This document shows, in pieces, positions 1 through 7,032 of a stretch of 7,128 nucleotides of DNA (the first letter of the stretch is position 1; each line of letters begins with the position of its first letter). Origin of the DNA: Bacteroidota bacterium (lineage in GTDB: Bacteria > Bacteroidota > Bacteroidia > Chitinophagales > Chitinophagaceae); NCBI GenBank assembly GCA_028875955.1, contig JAGWTX010000124.1, forward strand, positions 1 to 7,128, written 5' to 3'. The notes beneath the pieces are model-generated. The model did not search any database. It saw only the letters and a list, made by a program, of their open reading frames with translations, and had not been told where the DNA came from. A program made the position numbers and the translations under genes.

Positions 1-1968
1 GCAACCCGGGAAGTGAAGATCGGAGATCTGCTGTTGGGTAATTTCCATCCCATTCGTTTGCAGACCATGACCACCACCGATACCATGGATACACTGGCAA
101 CCGTGGAACAGAGTATCCGGTGCATTGAAGCCGGTGCAGAACTGGTTCGCATCACCGCCCCCAGTAAAAAAGAAGCCGAAAATTTATTGTTGATCAAGAA
201 TGAACTAAGAAAACGGGGTTATCAGACACCCCTGGTTGCCGATATTCATTTTACCCCCAATGCCGCTGAAATTGCCGCCCGTATCGTTGAAAAAGTGAGA
301 GTGAACCCGGGGAATTATGTAGATAAGAAAAAGTTTGAACAGATAGATTATACTGACGCTGAATACCTCGAAGAGATTGAACGGATCCGCGATAGGTTTA
401 CGCCACTTGTAAAGATCTGTAAGGAATATGGTACGGCCATGCGTATCGGTACCAATCATGGATCTTTAAGTGACCGGATCATGAGCCGTTATGGCGATAC
501 TCCCATGGGTATGGTGGAAAGCGCGATGGAATTTTTGCGGATCGCAAGAAGTGAAACCTATCACAATATCGTGCTAAGCATGAAGTCCAGTAACCCGCAG
601 GTGATGGTTCAGGCCTATCGTTTACTGATTCAGCAGATGGATGCTGAATTTGGTGAAATCTATCCTTTGCATTTAGGGGTTACCGAGGCAGGTGATGGGG
701 AAGACGGAAGGGTGAAAAGTGCCGCAGGTATCGGAACCCTTTTGGAAGATGGTATCGGTGATACGGTTCGGGTAAGTCTGACAGAAGATCCTGAATTTGA
801 AATTCCGGTTTGCAGGGACCTGGTCAAGCGATATGGATCCACAACAAAGGGAAAAAGCACCATCCCGGAAATCGGAAAAATACCTTACAACCCATTCTCC
901 TATCAGAGAAGAGATAGTTTCGCTGTTAAAAACATAGGTGGCAAACAGGTACCGGTCGTTGTTGCGGATCTGAGTAAGATCGATAAGATCAAACCGGAAC
1001 ATCTGTCAGCAATCGGATATCAATACAATGCAGATACGGATAAATGGAACATCAGTGATGCGGCCGCTGATTATGTTTTTACCGGTCACCAATTGTTGAC
1101 ATTCGACCTGCCGGGTACACTGCAGGTGCTGGTATATCCGGCCACCTGGGCTTTGGCGGCAGATCATGAAAAATATTTTCCGCTGTTTGAAAATTCCGGT
1201 TATGCGGAAGCCGAACGGAAAAGCAGGGATCTCAATTTTGTGATGATGGATTGTTTCAGTGATGAAACCCCCATCAATAATTATACCTACCTCGATACAC
1301 TGGCCAATGACCCGACCGTTGTGATTTGCCTGAGCAGTGCGCAACAGCATGCCATGCCGGCTGTTCGCAGGATGTTCATGGAACTGATGAACCGCAACAT
1401 CAGGAACCCGGTAATACTGATCACAGACAGTAACTGGGGCACCGCAGATGAACACCTCATACATTATTCAACCGAGTGTGGCGCTTTGTTGCTGGATGGA
1501 ATGGGGGATGGCATTTGTTTGGGAATGACCAATAGCAGTTACCGCAAACAGATGGAAGGCAAACAGGATACAAGCGGCAGAAATTACAGCAGCAACCTGT
1601 CTGTAGAACAGTTTATCAATGCAACAGCCTTTAGTATCCTGCAGGCTACCCGTACCCGGATTTCGAAAACCGAATACATCAGCTGTCCGAGTTGTGGCCG
1701 GACCCTGTTCGATCTGCAGGAAACCACGGCAAGGATCCGGAAAGTGACCAACCACCTGAAAGGGGTAAAGATTGCCATTATGGGATGTATCGTAAACGGA
1801 CCCGGTGAAATGGCGGATGCCGATTTTGGCTATGTGGGAAGCGGTGTAGGCAAGATCACCTTGTACAAAGGGAAGGAGATCATGAAACGAAATATCGATA
1901 GTGAGATCGCAGTGAATGAACTGATCAGTTTATTAAAAGATAGCGATGCCTGGGTGGAACCTGCCTGA
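1..1968 (+). CDS. ispG: 4-hydroxy-3-methylbut-2-enyl diphosphate synthase, long form (5' end missing)
   Basis: IspG (GcpE) carries out the reductive ring opening of 2-C-methyl-D-erythritol 2,4-cyclodiphosphate to HMBPP, the penultimate step of the MEP isoprenoid pathway in the cytoplasm, using a [4Fe-4S] cluster. Visible motifs: an N-terminal TIM-barrel region with VRITAPSKKEAENL and VADIHFTPNAAEIAARI, and a C-terminal domain with ISCPSCGRT and MGCIVNGPGE. The cluster cysteine codons are at 1684, 1693 and 1786, and the conserved Glu is at 1807, seven residues after the third Cys as in E. coli. Between the two domains lie about 250 extra residues (roughly 880-1640), so the protein has at least 655 residues against about 370 in E. 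coli; this is the long class known from plants, chlamydiae and Bacteroidota. The reading frame is open to base 1 and encodes A-T-R-E before the GTG at 13. TREVKIGD is normal internal sequence in this family, so that GTG is a Val codon and the true start lies outside the window. nadB follows after 35 bases. Confidence 0.96.
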   Translation, partial: ATREVKIGDLLLGNFHPIRLQTMTTTDTMDTLATVEQSIRCIEAGAELVRITAPSKKEAENLLLIKNELRKRGYQTPLVADIHFTPNAAEIAARIVEKVRVNPGNYVDKKKFEQIDYTDAEYLEEIERIRDRFTPLVKICKEYGTAMRIGTNHGSLSDRIMSRYGDTPMGMVESAMEFLRIARSETYHNIVLSMKSSNPQVMVQAYRLLIQQMDAEFGEIYPLHLGVTEAGDGEDGRVKSAAGIGTLLEDGIGDTVRVSLTEDPEFEIPVCRDLVKRYGSTTKGKSTIPEIGKIPYNPFSYQRRDSFAVKNIGGKQVPVVVADLSKIDKIKPEHLSAIGYQYNADTDKWNISDAAADYVFTGHQLLTFDLPGTLQVLVYPATWALAADHEKYFPLFENSGYAEAERKSRDLNFVMMDCFSDETPINNYTYLDTLANDPTVVICLSSAQQHAMPAVRRMFMELMNRNIRNPVILITDSNWGTADEHLIHYSTECGALLLDGMGDGICLGMTNSSYRKQMEGKQDTSGRNYSSNLSVEQFINATAFSILQATRTRISKTEYISCPSCGRTLFDLQETTARIRKVTNHLKGVKIAIMGCIVNGPGEMADADFGYVGSGVGKITLYKGKEIMKRNIDSEIAVNELISLLKDSDAWVEPA

Positions 1969-1977
1969 AAGGAGCCG

Positions 1978-1989
1978 AGCATGCATGCT
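1978..1989. repeat. 12-bp perfect palindrome in the ispG-nadB gap
   Basis: AGCATGCATGCT is its own reverse complement and sits between the ispG stop and the nadB ribosome binding site. It has no loop and no T-run, so it is not a typical terminator. It could be a protein-binding site or chance. No function is claimed. Confidence 0.3.
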
Positions 1990-1991
1990 AT

Positions 1992-1995
1992 GAGG
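1992..1995 (+). promoter_or_regulatory. Ribosome binding site of nadB
   Basis: GAGG lies 8 bases before the ATG at 2004 and is the only recognisable Shine-Dalgarno-like sequence in the window. An in-frame TGA at 1998-2000 rules out any start upstream of 2004, so the site and the start agree. Confidence 0.55.
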
Positions 1996-2003
1996 AATGA
2001 TTT

Positions 2004-3599
2004 ATGCAAACAGACTTTTTAGTTATCGGATCCGGTATTGCAGGGCTTACCTATGCGCTCAAAACAGCAAAGGCTTTCCCGGATAAAAAAATAACCGTCA
2101 TCACCAAGACACAGGCTGATGAGACCAATACCAAATATGCACAGGGCGGTATCGCCGGTGTCTGGGATGAAACCCGCGACAGTTATCACAAACATATTGA
2201 AGACACGCTTATTGCAGGGGATGGATTATGCAATCCTTCGATTGTGGAGATCGTGGTAAAAGAAGGACCGGAAAGGATCAAGGAGATCATTGCCTACGGC
2301 GCAGAGTTTGACAGGGAGGAAACCGGTGAATACAGTTTGGGCAAGGAAGGCGGGCATAGCGAAAACCGGATCCTGCATCACAAGGATGTAACGGGTCAGG
2401 AAATCGAAAGGGCCTTGCTGTATGAACTGGCAACGGCATCGAATATTGAATTGATCAATCATTGTTTCGTGGTGGATATCATCACCCAGCATCATCTGGG
2501 TTACCTGGTTACAAAATCCACCCTGGATATTACCTGTTATGGCGTGTATGTGCTGAATCTGCATAACCACCAGATAGAAAAAATTCAGGCAAAGATCATC
2601 TTACTGGCAACCGGTGGATGCGGCCAGGCTTATCGCACCACCACCAATCCCAGGATTGCCACAGGAGATGGGATCGCCATGGTTTACCGGGCCAAGGGCA
2701 AGATCGAGAACATGGAATTCATCCAGTTCCATCCTACGGCTTTGTATGAACCCGGAGTCTCACCCTCTTTTCTGATCACCGAAGCCGTAAGGGGTGATGG
2801 GGGTATCCTCAGGAATAAAAACGGAGAGGCTTTTATGGGTCGTTATGACGAAAGAAAAGACCTCGCACCCCGTGATATTGTTGCCAGGGCGATCGATAAT
2901 GAGATGAAACGGAATGGTACGGAACATGTTTTCCTGGATTGCCGGCATATGGATAAGGAAAAATTCATTCACCATTTCCCGAACATCTATGAGAAATGCA
3001 TGGGTATGGGGATTGATGTGATGCAGCAACTGATACCCGTTGCACCGGCTGCCCATTACAGTTGTGGCGGTATCAAAACGGATGAATGGGGCAGAACATC
3101 GATCAAAAACCTGTATGCCTGTGGCGAATCTGCCAGTACGGGTTTGCATGGTGCCAATCGGCTGGCCAGTAACAGTTTGCTGGAAGCGATGGTTTTCGGA
3201 CATCGGTGTTACCTGGATAGCAAGGAAGTGATCGACCAGCTTTCTTTTGAAGACAGGATCCCAGACTGGAATGCAACCGGTACCACCGAACCCAGCGAAA
3301 TGATCCTGATAACACAAAGCCTTAAGGAACTCCAGCAGATCATGAGTGATTATGTGGGTATCGTAAGAACGGATATCCGGTTGGAAAGAGCCATGAAAAG
3401 ACTGGATCTGCTCTTTGAGGAAACCGAAGCCCTGTATCGTTCTACCAAAGTATCTCCCCAGTTATGTGAATTGAGGAACCTGATTACGGTTGGTTATCTG
3501 ATCGTGAAAGGTGCCGAGTTCCGGAAAGAAAGCAGGGGGCTGCATTACAACACAGATCATTTACAAAAGAGTGAACTGTTACAAAACATCATTTTATAG
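2004..3599 (+). CDS. nadB: L-aspartate oxidase
   Basis: NadB is a cytosolic FAD enzyme that oxidises L-aspartate to iminoaspartate, which quinolinate synthase NadA then uses in de novo NAD synthesis. The 531 residues match the family length (540 in E. coli). The N-terminus carries the dinucleotide-binding motif G9-S-G11-I-A-G14. The FAD/fumarate-reductase-type core has FHPTAL (His243), ITEAVRGDGG (Thr259, Glu260), APRDIVARAI (Arg290), PAAHYSCGG (His351) and GANRLASNSLLE (Arg386). As I recall the E. coli enzyme, these are its substrate and catalytic positions, most at the same residue number, so it should be active and is more likely NadB than a succinate dehydrogenase or fumarate reductase flavoprotein. 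The last 100 or so residues form the helical C-terminal domain. It lies 35 bases after ispG and 42 before an acyltransferase, consistent with cotranscription. nadA and nadC are not in the window. Confidence 0.97.
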   Translation: MQTDFLVIGSGIAGLTYALKTAKAFPDKKITVITKTQADETNTKYAQGGIAGVWDETRDSYHKHIEDTLIAGDGLCNPSIVEIVVKEGPERIKEIIAYGAEFDREETGEYSLGKEGGHSENRILHHKDVTGQEIERALLYELATASNIELINHCFVVDIITQHHLGYLVTKSTLDITCYGVYVLNLHNHQIEKIQAKIILLATGGCGQAYRTTTNPRIATGDGIAMVYRAKGKIENMEFIQFHPTALYEPGVSPSFLITEAVRGDGGILRNKNGEAFMGRYDERKDLAPRDIVARAIDNEMKRNGTEHVFLDCRHMDKEKFIHHFPNIYEKCMGMGIDVMQQLIPVAPAAHYSCGGIKTDEWGRTSIKNLYACGESASTGLHGANRLASNSLLEAMVFGHRCYLDSKEVIDQLSFEDRIPDWNATGTTEPSEMILITQSLKELQQIMSDYVGIVRTDIRLERAMKRLDLLFEETEALYRSTKVSPQLCELRNLITVGYLIVKGAEFRKESRGLHYNTDHLQKSELLQNIIL

Positions 3600-3641
3600 T
3601 GGAAGTAATAGGTTCCTAAAGCATTTTCCTGTGTAAAGCAT

Positions 3642-4541
3642 ATGTATTATCTCATCTTTGGAATAGTATACCTGGTATCCTTACTGCCCTGGTGGATACT
3701 GCACCGTATCAGCGATCTCGCTTATATCCTGATCTATCATGTGATCGGTTACCGGAAAGAAGTGGTGATCGATAATATCACCCGATCCTTCCCCGAGAAA
3801 TCCAGGGAAGAGATTCTTTCGATCACCAGGAAATTTTATGCCCGTTTTTGTGATAACTGGATTGAAACGCTCAAACTGATATCTGTGAGTAAGACCGGTT
3901 TGCAGAAAAGGATCACGGGCAACAGGGAAGTGTTGTACCAGCTGTATGAAACAGGTCATTCCCTGCAGGTAAATTCGGGGCATTTGTTTAATTGGGAAAT
4001 ACTGAATATCTCGATGGGCTTTGACCAGCCTTTTACATTTATCGGCATCTATTTCCCCCAAAAAAGCAAGATAGCCGACCGGTTGATGAAATATATTCGT
4101 GGCCGATGGGGTAATGTACTGATCCCGTCAACCGATATGGCACGTTCCATCATTCCCTGGCGGAAAAAACAATACCTGATCGGGATCATCGGAGACCAGA
4201 GTTCCCGCGAACCTGATTCCACCTACTGGTTGAATTTTATGAACAGACCTTCCTGCTTTGTAAAAGGACCGGAAAAATTTGCACGCGGACAAAAGATTCC
4301 GGTTGTGATGGTTACGACTTCACAACCGAAACGAGGCCATTACCGGTTTGATTTCACATTGCTGGCATCTGATGTAAACGCTTTATCCGAAGGCGAACTG
4401 ATGCGTCGTTATGTACGTCATCTCGAGTCCAATATCCGGCAGCAGCCTGAACTCTATTTATGGAGTCACAGAAGATGGAAGCATCCATGGCAGACTTCTT
4501 ACCGTTCCTTATGGATCGATGACACACCCTGTCCTGCATAG
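3642..4541 (+). CDS. LpxL/HtrB-like lysophospholipid acyltransferase, copy 1
   Basis: This 299-residue protein belongs to the bacterial lipid A biosynthesis acyltransferase family (LpxL/HtrB type), whose members move a fatty acyl chain from acyl-ACP or a similar donor to a lipid acceptor at the cytoplasmic face of the inner membrane. A hydrophobic N-terminus (about residues 3-37) should anchor it. The catalytic HX4E motif is in SGHLFNWE (His114, Glu119). Other family blocks are DNITRSFPEKS near residue 44, GDQ (Asp185), GPEKFA (Glu211) and LWSHRRWK near 273. An in-frame TAG at 3609-3611 and the lack of another start codon after it fix the ATG; there is no clear Shine-Dalgarno, which is common in Bacteroidota. 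It follows nadB by 42 bases and is followed by a paralogue. A secondary lipid A acyltransferase is the likeliest role, but aminolipid or other acyl acceptors cannot be excluded. Confidence 0.88.
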   Translation: MYYLIFGIVYLVSLLPWWILHRISDLAYILIYHVIGYRKEVVIDNITRSFPEKSREEILSITRKFYARFCDNWIETLKLISVSKTGLQKRITGNREVLYQLYETGHSLQVNSGHLFNWEILNISMGFDQPFTFIGIYFPQKSKIADRLMKYIRGRWGNVLIPSTDMARSIIPWRKKQYLIGIIGDQSSREPDSTYWLNFMNRPSCFVKGPEKFARGQKIPVVMVTTSQPKRGHYRFDFTLLASDVNALSEGELMRRYVRHLESNIRQQPELYLWSHRRWKHPWQTSYRSLWIDDTPCPA

Positions 4542-4548
4542 AACCCCC

Positions 4549-4556
4549 TATATTTG
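4549..4556 (+). promoter_or_regulatory. Candidate Bacteroidota-type -7 promoter element
   Basis: TATATTTG matches the TAnnTTTG -7 consensus described for Bacteroidota sigma factors exactly. It lies 38 bases before the ATG at 4595, which would give a leader of about 30 nt. I see no clear TTG/TTTG -33 element at 17-23 bases upstream, so this is a half match. TTTGTA recurs at 4567-4572, 14 bases downstream. It may give the second acyltransferase its own promoter. Confidence 0.42.
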
Positions 4557-4594
4557 TAATACTTCGTTTGTACACTTAACCCCCCTCACTTGCG

Positions 4595-5482
4595 ATGTAT
4601 TACTTCATTTCATTTTCCTTTTACCTCTTGTCACTACTGCCCTGGCGGGTTTTATATGTTATCAGTGATGGCATTTATGTTTTGGTTTATTACGGGATGC
4701 GGTATCGCAGGAAGGTAGTCATGCAGAATTTGCTGCATGCTTTTCCTGAAAAATCAGAGGCGGAGAGACTTGTGATCGCCAAAGAGTTCTACCATAATTT
4801 TATCGATACGTTTATCGAGACAATAAAGCTGATCTCTATCAGTGAAAAAGAGCTGGACAAAAGATTCACCACCAATATTGAAGTGGTCAATGATTTGTAC
4901 GCAGCCGGCAGGGATGTTCAAATGTATACCGGACATTTTTTTAACTGGGAAGTTGCGAATCTCGGATTTTCAAAACAGTCGAAATTCCCCCTGGTTTGTG
5001 TATATCTGCCTTTGTCCAGCAAAGCCTTTAACCGGGTTATTGTAAAACTCAGGGTCCGGTATGGCAGCATCATGCTATCGGCTTACGAGTTCAAAAACAA
5101 ATTCAAGGACTATGTAAACGGGCATTATGCCCTGGGTCTTGCAGCAGACCAATGTCCCTCTGCCCCTGAAAAAGCCTATTGGCTGCCTTTTATGAACCAG
5201 ATGACACCTTTTTATTCCGGGCCCGAAAAAGGAGCGAAAAAGAACAATATGTTCTGTGTATTCGGTCATTTTTATAAAGTGAAAAGGGGTTATTTCAAAT
5301 TTGAATTTGAAGTGATGACCCTCGAACCCAATCAATATGAAACGGGTAAACTGACCGAACTCTATGTGGCACATCTGGAAAAAGCCATCCGGAAAATTCC
5401 TGCCAATTACCTATGGAGCCACAGAAGATGGAAATGGAAATATGATGCCGAAAAATATGGGGCGATGACGGTTGCGCAATAA
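4595..5482 (+). CDS. LpxL/HtrB-like lysophospholipid acyltransferase, copy 2
   Basis: This 295-residue protein is a paralogue of the preceding gene and probably also acylates a lipid A-type or other membrane lipid at the inner membrane. It has the same N-terminal hydrophobic anchor, the HX4E active site in TGHFFNWE (His114, Glu119), DQ at 185, GPEKGA (Glu211) and LWSHRRWK near 273, all at the same residue numbers as copy 1, so the two align without gaps until close to the C-terminus. By hand count about half of the first 120 residues are identical, fewer after that; the tails differ entirely. The segment after GPEK (AKKNNMFCVFG) differs from copy 1 (ARGQKIPVVMV) and may bear on substrate choice. 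An in-frame TAA at 4577-4579 excludes an earlier start; the sequence before ATG is C-rich with no Shine-Dalgarno. The stop runs into a hairpin terminator. Acceptor and acyl chain are unknown. Confidence 0.88.
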   Translation: MYYFISFSFYLLSLLPWRVLYVISDGIYVLVYYGMRYRRKVVMQNLLHAFPEKSEAERLVIAKEFYHNFIDTFIETIKLISISEKELDKRFTTNIEVVNDLYAAGRDVQMYTGHFFNWEVANLGFSKQSKFPLVCVYLPLSSKAFNRVIVKLRVRYGSIMLSAYEFKNKFKDYVNGHYALGLAADQCPSAPEKAYWLPFMNQMTPFYSGPEKGAKKNNMFCVFGHFYKVKRGYFKFEFEVMTLEPNQYETGKLTELYVAHLEKAIRKIPANYLWSHRRWKWKYDAEKYGAMTVAQ

Positions 5483-5510
5483 AAAAGGATAGTAGTCAAC
5501 TATCCTTTTT
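5482..5510. terminator. Bidirectional intrinsic terminator
   Basis: Bases 5482-5493 (AAAAAGGATAGT) pair perfectly with 5499-5510 (ACTATCCTTTTT) around a 5-base loop. The A-run on one side and T-run on the other give a U-tract to transcripts from either direction. It begins in the stop codon of the second acyltransferase and lies 22 bases beyond the stop of the convergent minus-strand gene, the expected place for a shared terminator. Confidence 0.85.
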
Positions 5511-5532
5511 GTGAAATTCATCTGATACATAT

Positions 5533-6948
5533 CTATTGTAAGACTGCGGTATCTTTTTCAATCTGGATCTTATCACTGTATTCGGTGATTTTTCCGTAGC
5601 CACCCAAAACATTCCTGAGATTATGGTATCCCTGTCTTTTGATCAGCGAGGATGCGATCACGCTCCGGTAACCACCGGCGCAATGAATGTAAATATTATG
5701 CGTATCATCCAGATCGGCCATGGAACCCGGATCCATCAATTTGTTGAGCGGCAGGTTGATGGCATCTTTTAAATGCCCGTCTGCATATTCCAATTCCTTG
5801 CGCACATCCACGATCACGATATTGGGATCGAAAGGGATATCCATTACCAGTTCGTCTGCTTCCACATCAATGATCATATCCAGTTTTTCCCCGGCCGCTT
5901 TCCATCCTTCAAAACCGCCCTCCAGATAACCGGACATCTTATCAAAACCGACACGGGCAAGTCTTACAATCGTTTCTTTCTCCCTGCCCGGTTCTGTAAC
6001 CAGTATGAGTTCCTTATCAAATGGCAGAAGACTTCCGGCCCATTCGGCAAACCTGCCATCAAGACCGATACTGATGGAGCCCGGTACAAAACCTTCGGTA
6101 AAAACCGAGGAATGCCGGGTGTCCAGAATCAGCACATGATCCTGCGCCGCTTTTGTTTTGAATTCTGCAATCGACAATGGCTGCATGCCTTTCTCCAAAA
6201 CCGCATTCAGGCTGGCATACCCTTCCTTATTGATCATGGCATTGATCGGGAAATACTGAGGAGGGGCTGTGAGACCTTCTGTGACCGCTTTGATAAATTC
6301 TTCTTTGGTTTGCGGCTGCAAAGCATAGTTTGTCTTTTTCTGCTCCCCGATGGTACTAAAGGTTTCCTCACCCAGGTTCTTTCCGCAACTGCTTCCGGCA
6401 CCATGGGCGGGATAAACAATCACCTCATCCTTCAGTACCTGGATTTTGTTTTGCAGGCTTTCATATAACATGCCTGCCAGGTCTTCCATCGTGATTTCAT
6501 TGGCTTTCTGGGCAAGATCGGGGCGTCCGACATCGCCAACGAATAACGTGTCTCCCGTAAAAACAGCATGATCTTTTCCTGATTCATCCCTGAGCAGAAA
6601 GCAACTGCTTTCCAAAGTATGCCCGGGGGTATGTAAGACTTCGATACTGATTTTTCCCAGTTTGAAGATTTCTCCGTCTTCCGCCACTTTAACCGGGAAT
6701 TTTGTAACCGTTCCCGGTCCGTAAACGATGGTCGCACCGGTAGCTGCAGCCAGATCCAGATGTCCGCTTACAAAGTCGGCATGAAAATGGGTTTCGAAAA
6801 TATATTTGATGTTGGCTTTTCTTTCCAGGGCCAGATCAAGATATTCTTCAATGTCTCTCAGAGGATCAATGATGGCAGCTTCACCATCGCTTTCGATATA
6901 ATAAGCCGCCTCACTGATACAACCAGTATATAATTGTTGAATGAACAT
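5533..6948 (-). CDS. CstB-like persulfide dioxygenase/sulfurtransferase (MBL fold plus two rhodanese domains)
   Basis: The 471 residues hold three domains. Residues 1 to about 240 are an ETHE1-type metallo-beta-lactamase fold with THFHADFVSGH (His54, His56, Asp58, His63), TPGH (His110), TGDTLF (Asp133), GRPDL (142-146) and YPAHGAGSSCG (His182, Cys188). His54, His110 and Asp133 fit the mononuclear iron site of persulfide dioxygenases. Residues about 255-360 are a rhodanese-like domain whose active-loop position reads TEPGRE with no cysteine, so it is probably inactive. Residues about 370-465 are a second rhodanese with the catalytic loop HCAGGYRS (Cys423). This order, with a dead middle domain, matches CstB of Staphylococcus aureus, which oxidises low-molecular-weight persulfides and makes thiosulfate in the cytoplasm. 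The probable ArsR-type regulator just upstream supports a sulfide/persulfide detoxification role. The start fits the family N-terminus; the leader is A-rich (AAAAAAAG) without a strong Shine-Dalgarno. A simpler ETHE1-type role or a glyoxalase II-like hydrolase is a less likely alternative. Confidence 0.9.
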   Translation of the reverse strand: MFIQQLYTGCISEAAYYIESDGEAAIIDPLRDIEEYLDLALERKANIKYIFETHFHADFVSGHLDLAAATGATIVYGPGTVTKFPVKVAEDGEIFKLGKISIEVLHTPGHTLESSCFLLRDESGKDHAVFTGDTLFVGDVGRPDLAQKANEITMEDLAGMLYESLQNKIQVLKDEVIVYPAHGAGSSCGKNLGEETFSTIGEQKKTNYALQPQTKEEFIKAVTEGLTAPPQYFPINAMINKEGYASLNAVLEKGMQPLSIAEFKTKAAQDHVLILDTRHSSVFTEGFVPGSISIGLDGRFAEWAGSLLPFDKELILVTEPGREKETIVRLARVGFDKMSGYLEGGFEGWKAAGEKLDMIIDVEADELVMDIPFDPNIVIVDVRKELEYADGHLKDAINLPLNKLMDPGSMADLDDTHNIYIHCAGGYRSVIASSLIKRQGYHNLRNVLGGYGKITEYSDKIQIEKDTAVLQ

Positions 6949-7004
6949 ATCTTTTTTTAAGAATTTGTATACGCAAGGTTCACGCCAAAAAACAAGGGAT
7001 GCGA

Positions 7005-7019
7005 AAATTGCTTCAATTT
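7005..7019. promoter_or_regulatory. Inverted repeat, candidate operator
   Basis: AAATTG-CTT-CAATTT is a perfect 6-3-6 inverted repeat, 56 bases upstream of the CstB-like start and just after the stop of the regulator gene. ArsR-family dimers bind AT-rich inverted repeats, so autoregulation or control of the downstream gene is conceivable. The arms are short and could arise by chance. No Bacteroidota TAnnTTTG box reading toward the gene was seen in this 84-base gap. Confidence 0.3.
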
Positions 7020-7032
7020 GTCAGGTAAACTG

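Noticed and set aside
13..15. GTG as the start codon of ispG
   Set aside because: The frame is open upstream to base 1 and encodes A-T-R-E, which continues the conserved TREVKIGD segment; the gene is truncated by the window edge.
1006..1464. 152-codon minus-strand open frame inside ispG
   Set aside because: Antisense shadow of the IspG insertion domain, with no family signature.
2760..3317. 185-codon minus-strand open frame inside nadB
   Set aside because: Antisense shadow of the conserved NadB core, with no family signature.
3609..3618. TAGG-TT-CCTA inverted repeat between nadB and the first acyltransferase
   Set aside because: Four-base arms with a two-base centre cannot form a stable hairpin, and no T-run follows; not a terminator.
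4411..4668. 85-codon plus-strand frame bridging the two acyltransferases
   Set aside because: It overlaps the end of copy 1 and the start of copy 2 in another frame and lacks any motif or ribosome binding site.
5773..6468. 231-codon plus-strand open frame
   Set aside because: It lies fully antisense to the CstB-like gene, which has strong domain motifs; the translated product shows no recognisable family.
6968..6997. Sigma70-like TTGTTT / TATACA pair with 18-base spacing upstream of the CstB-like gene (minus strand)
   Set aside because: The primary sigma factor of Bacteroidota does not use the E. coli consensus, and the match is weak; likely chance in AT-rich DNA.
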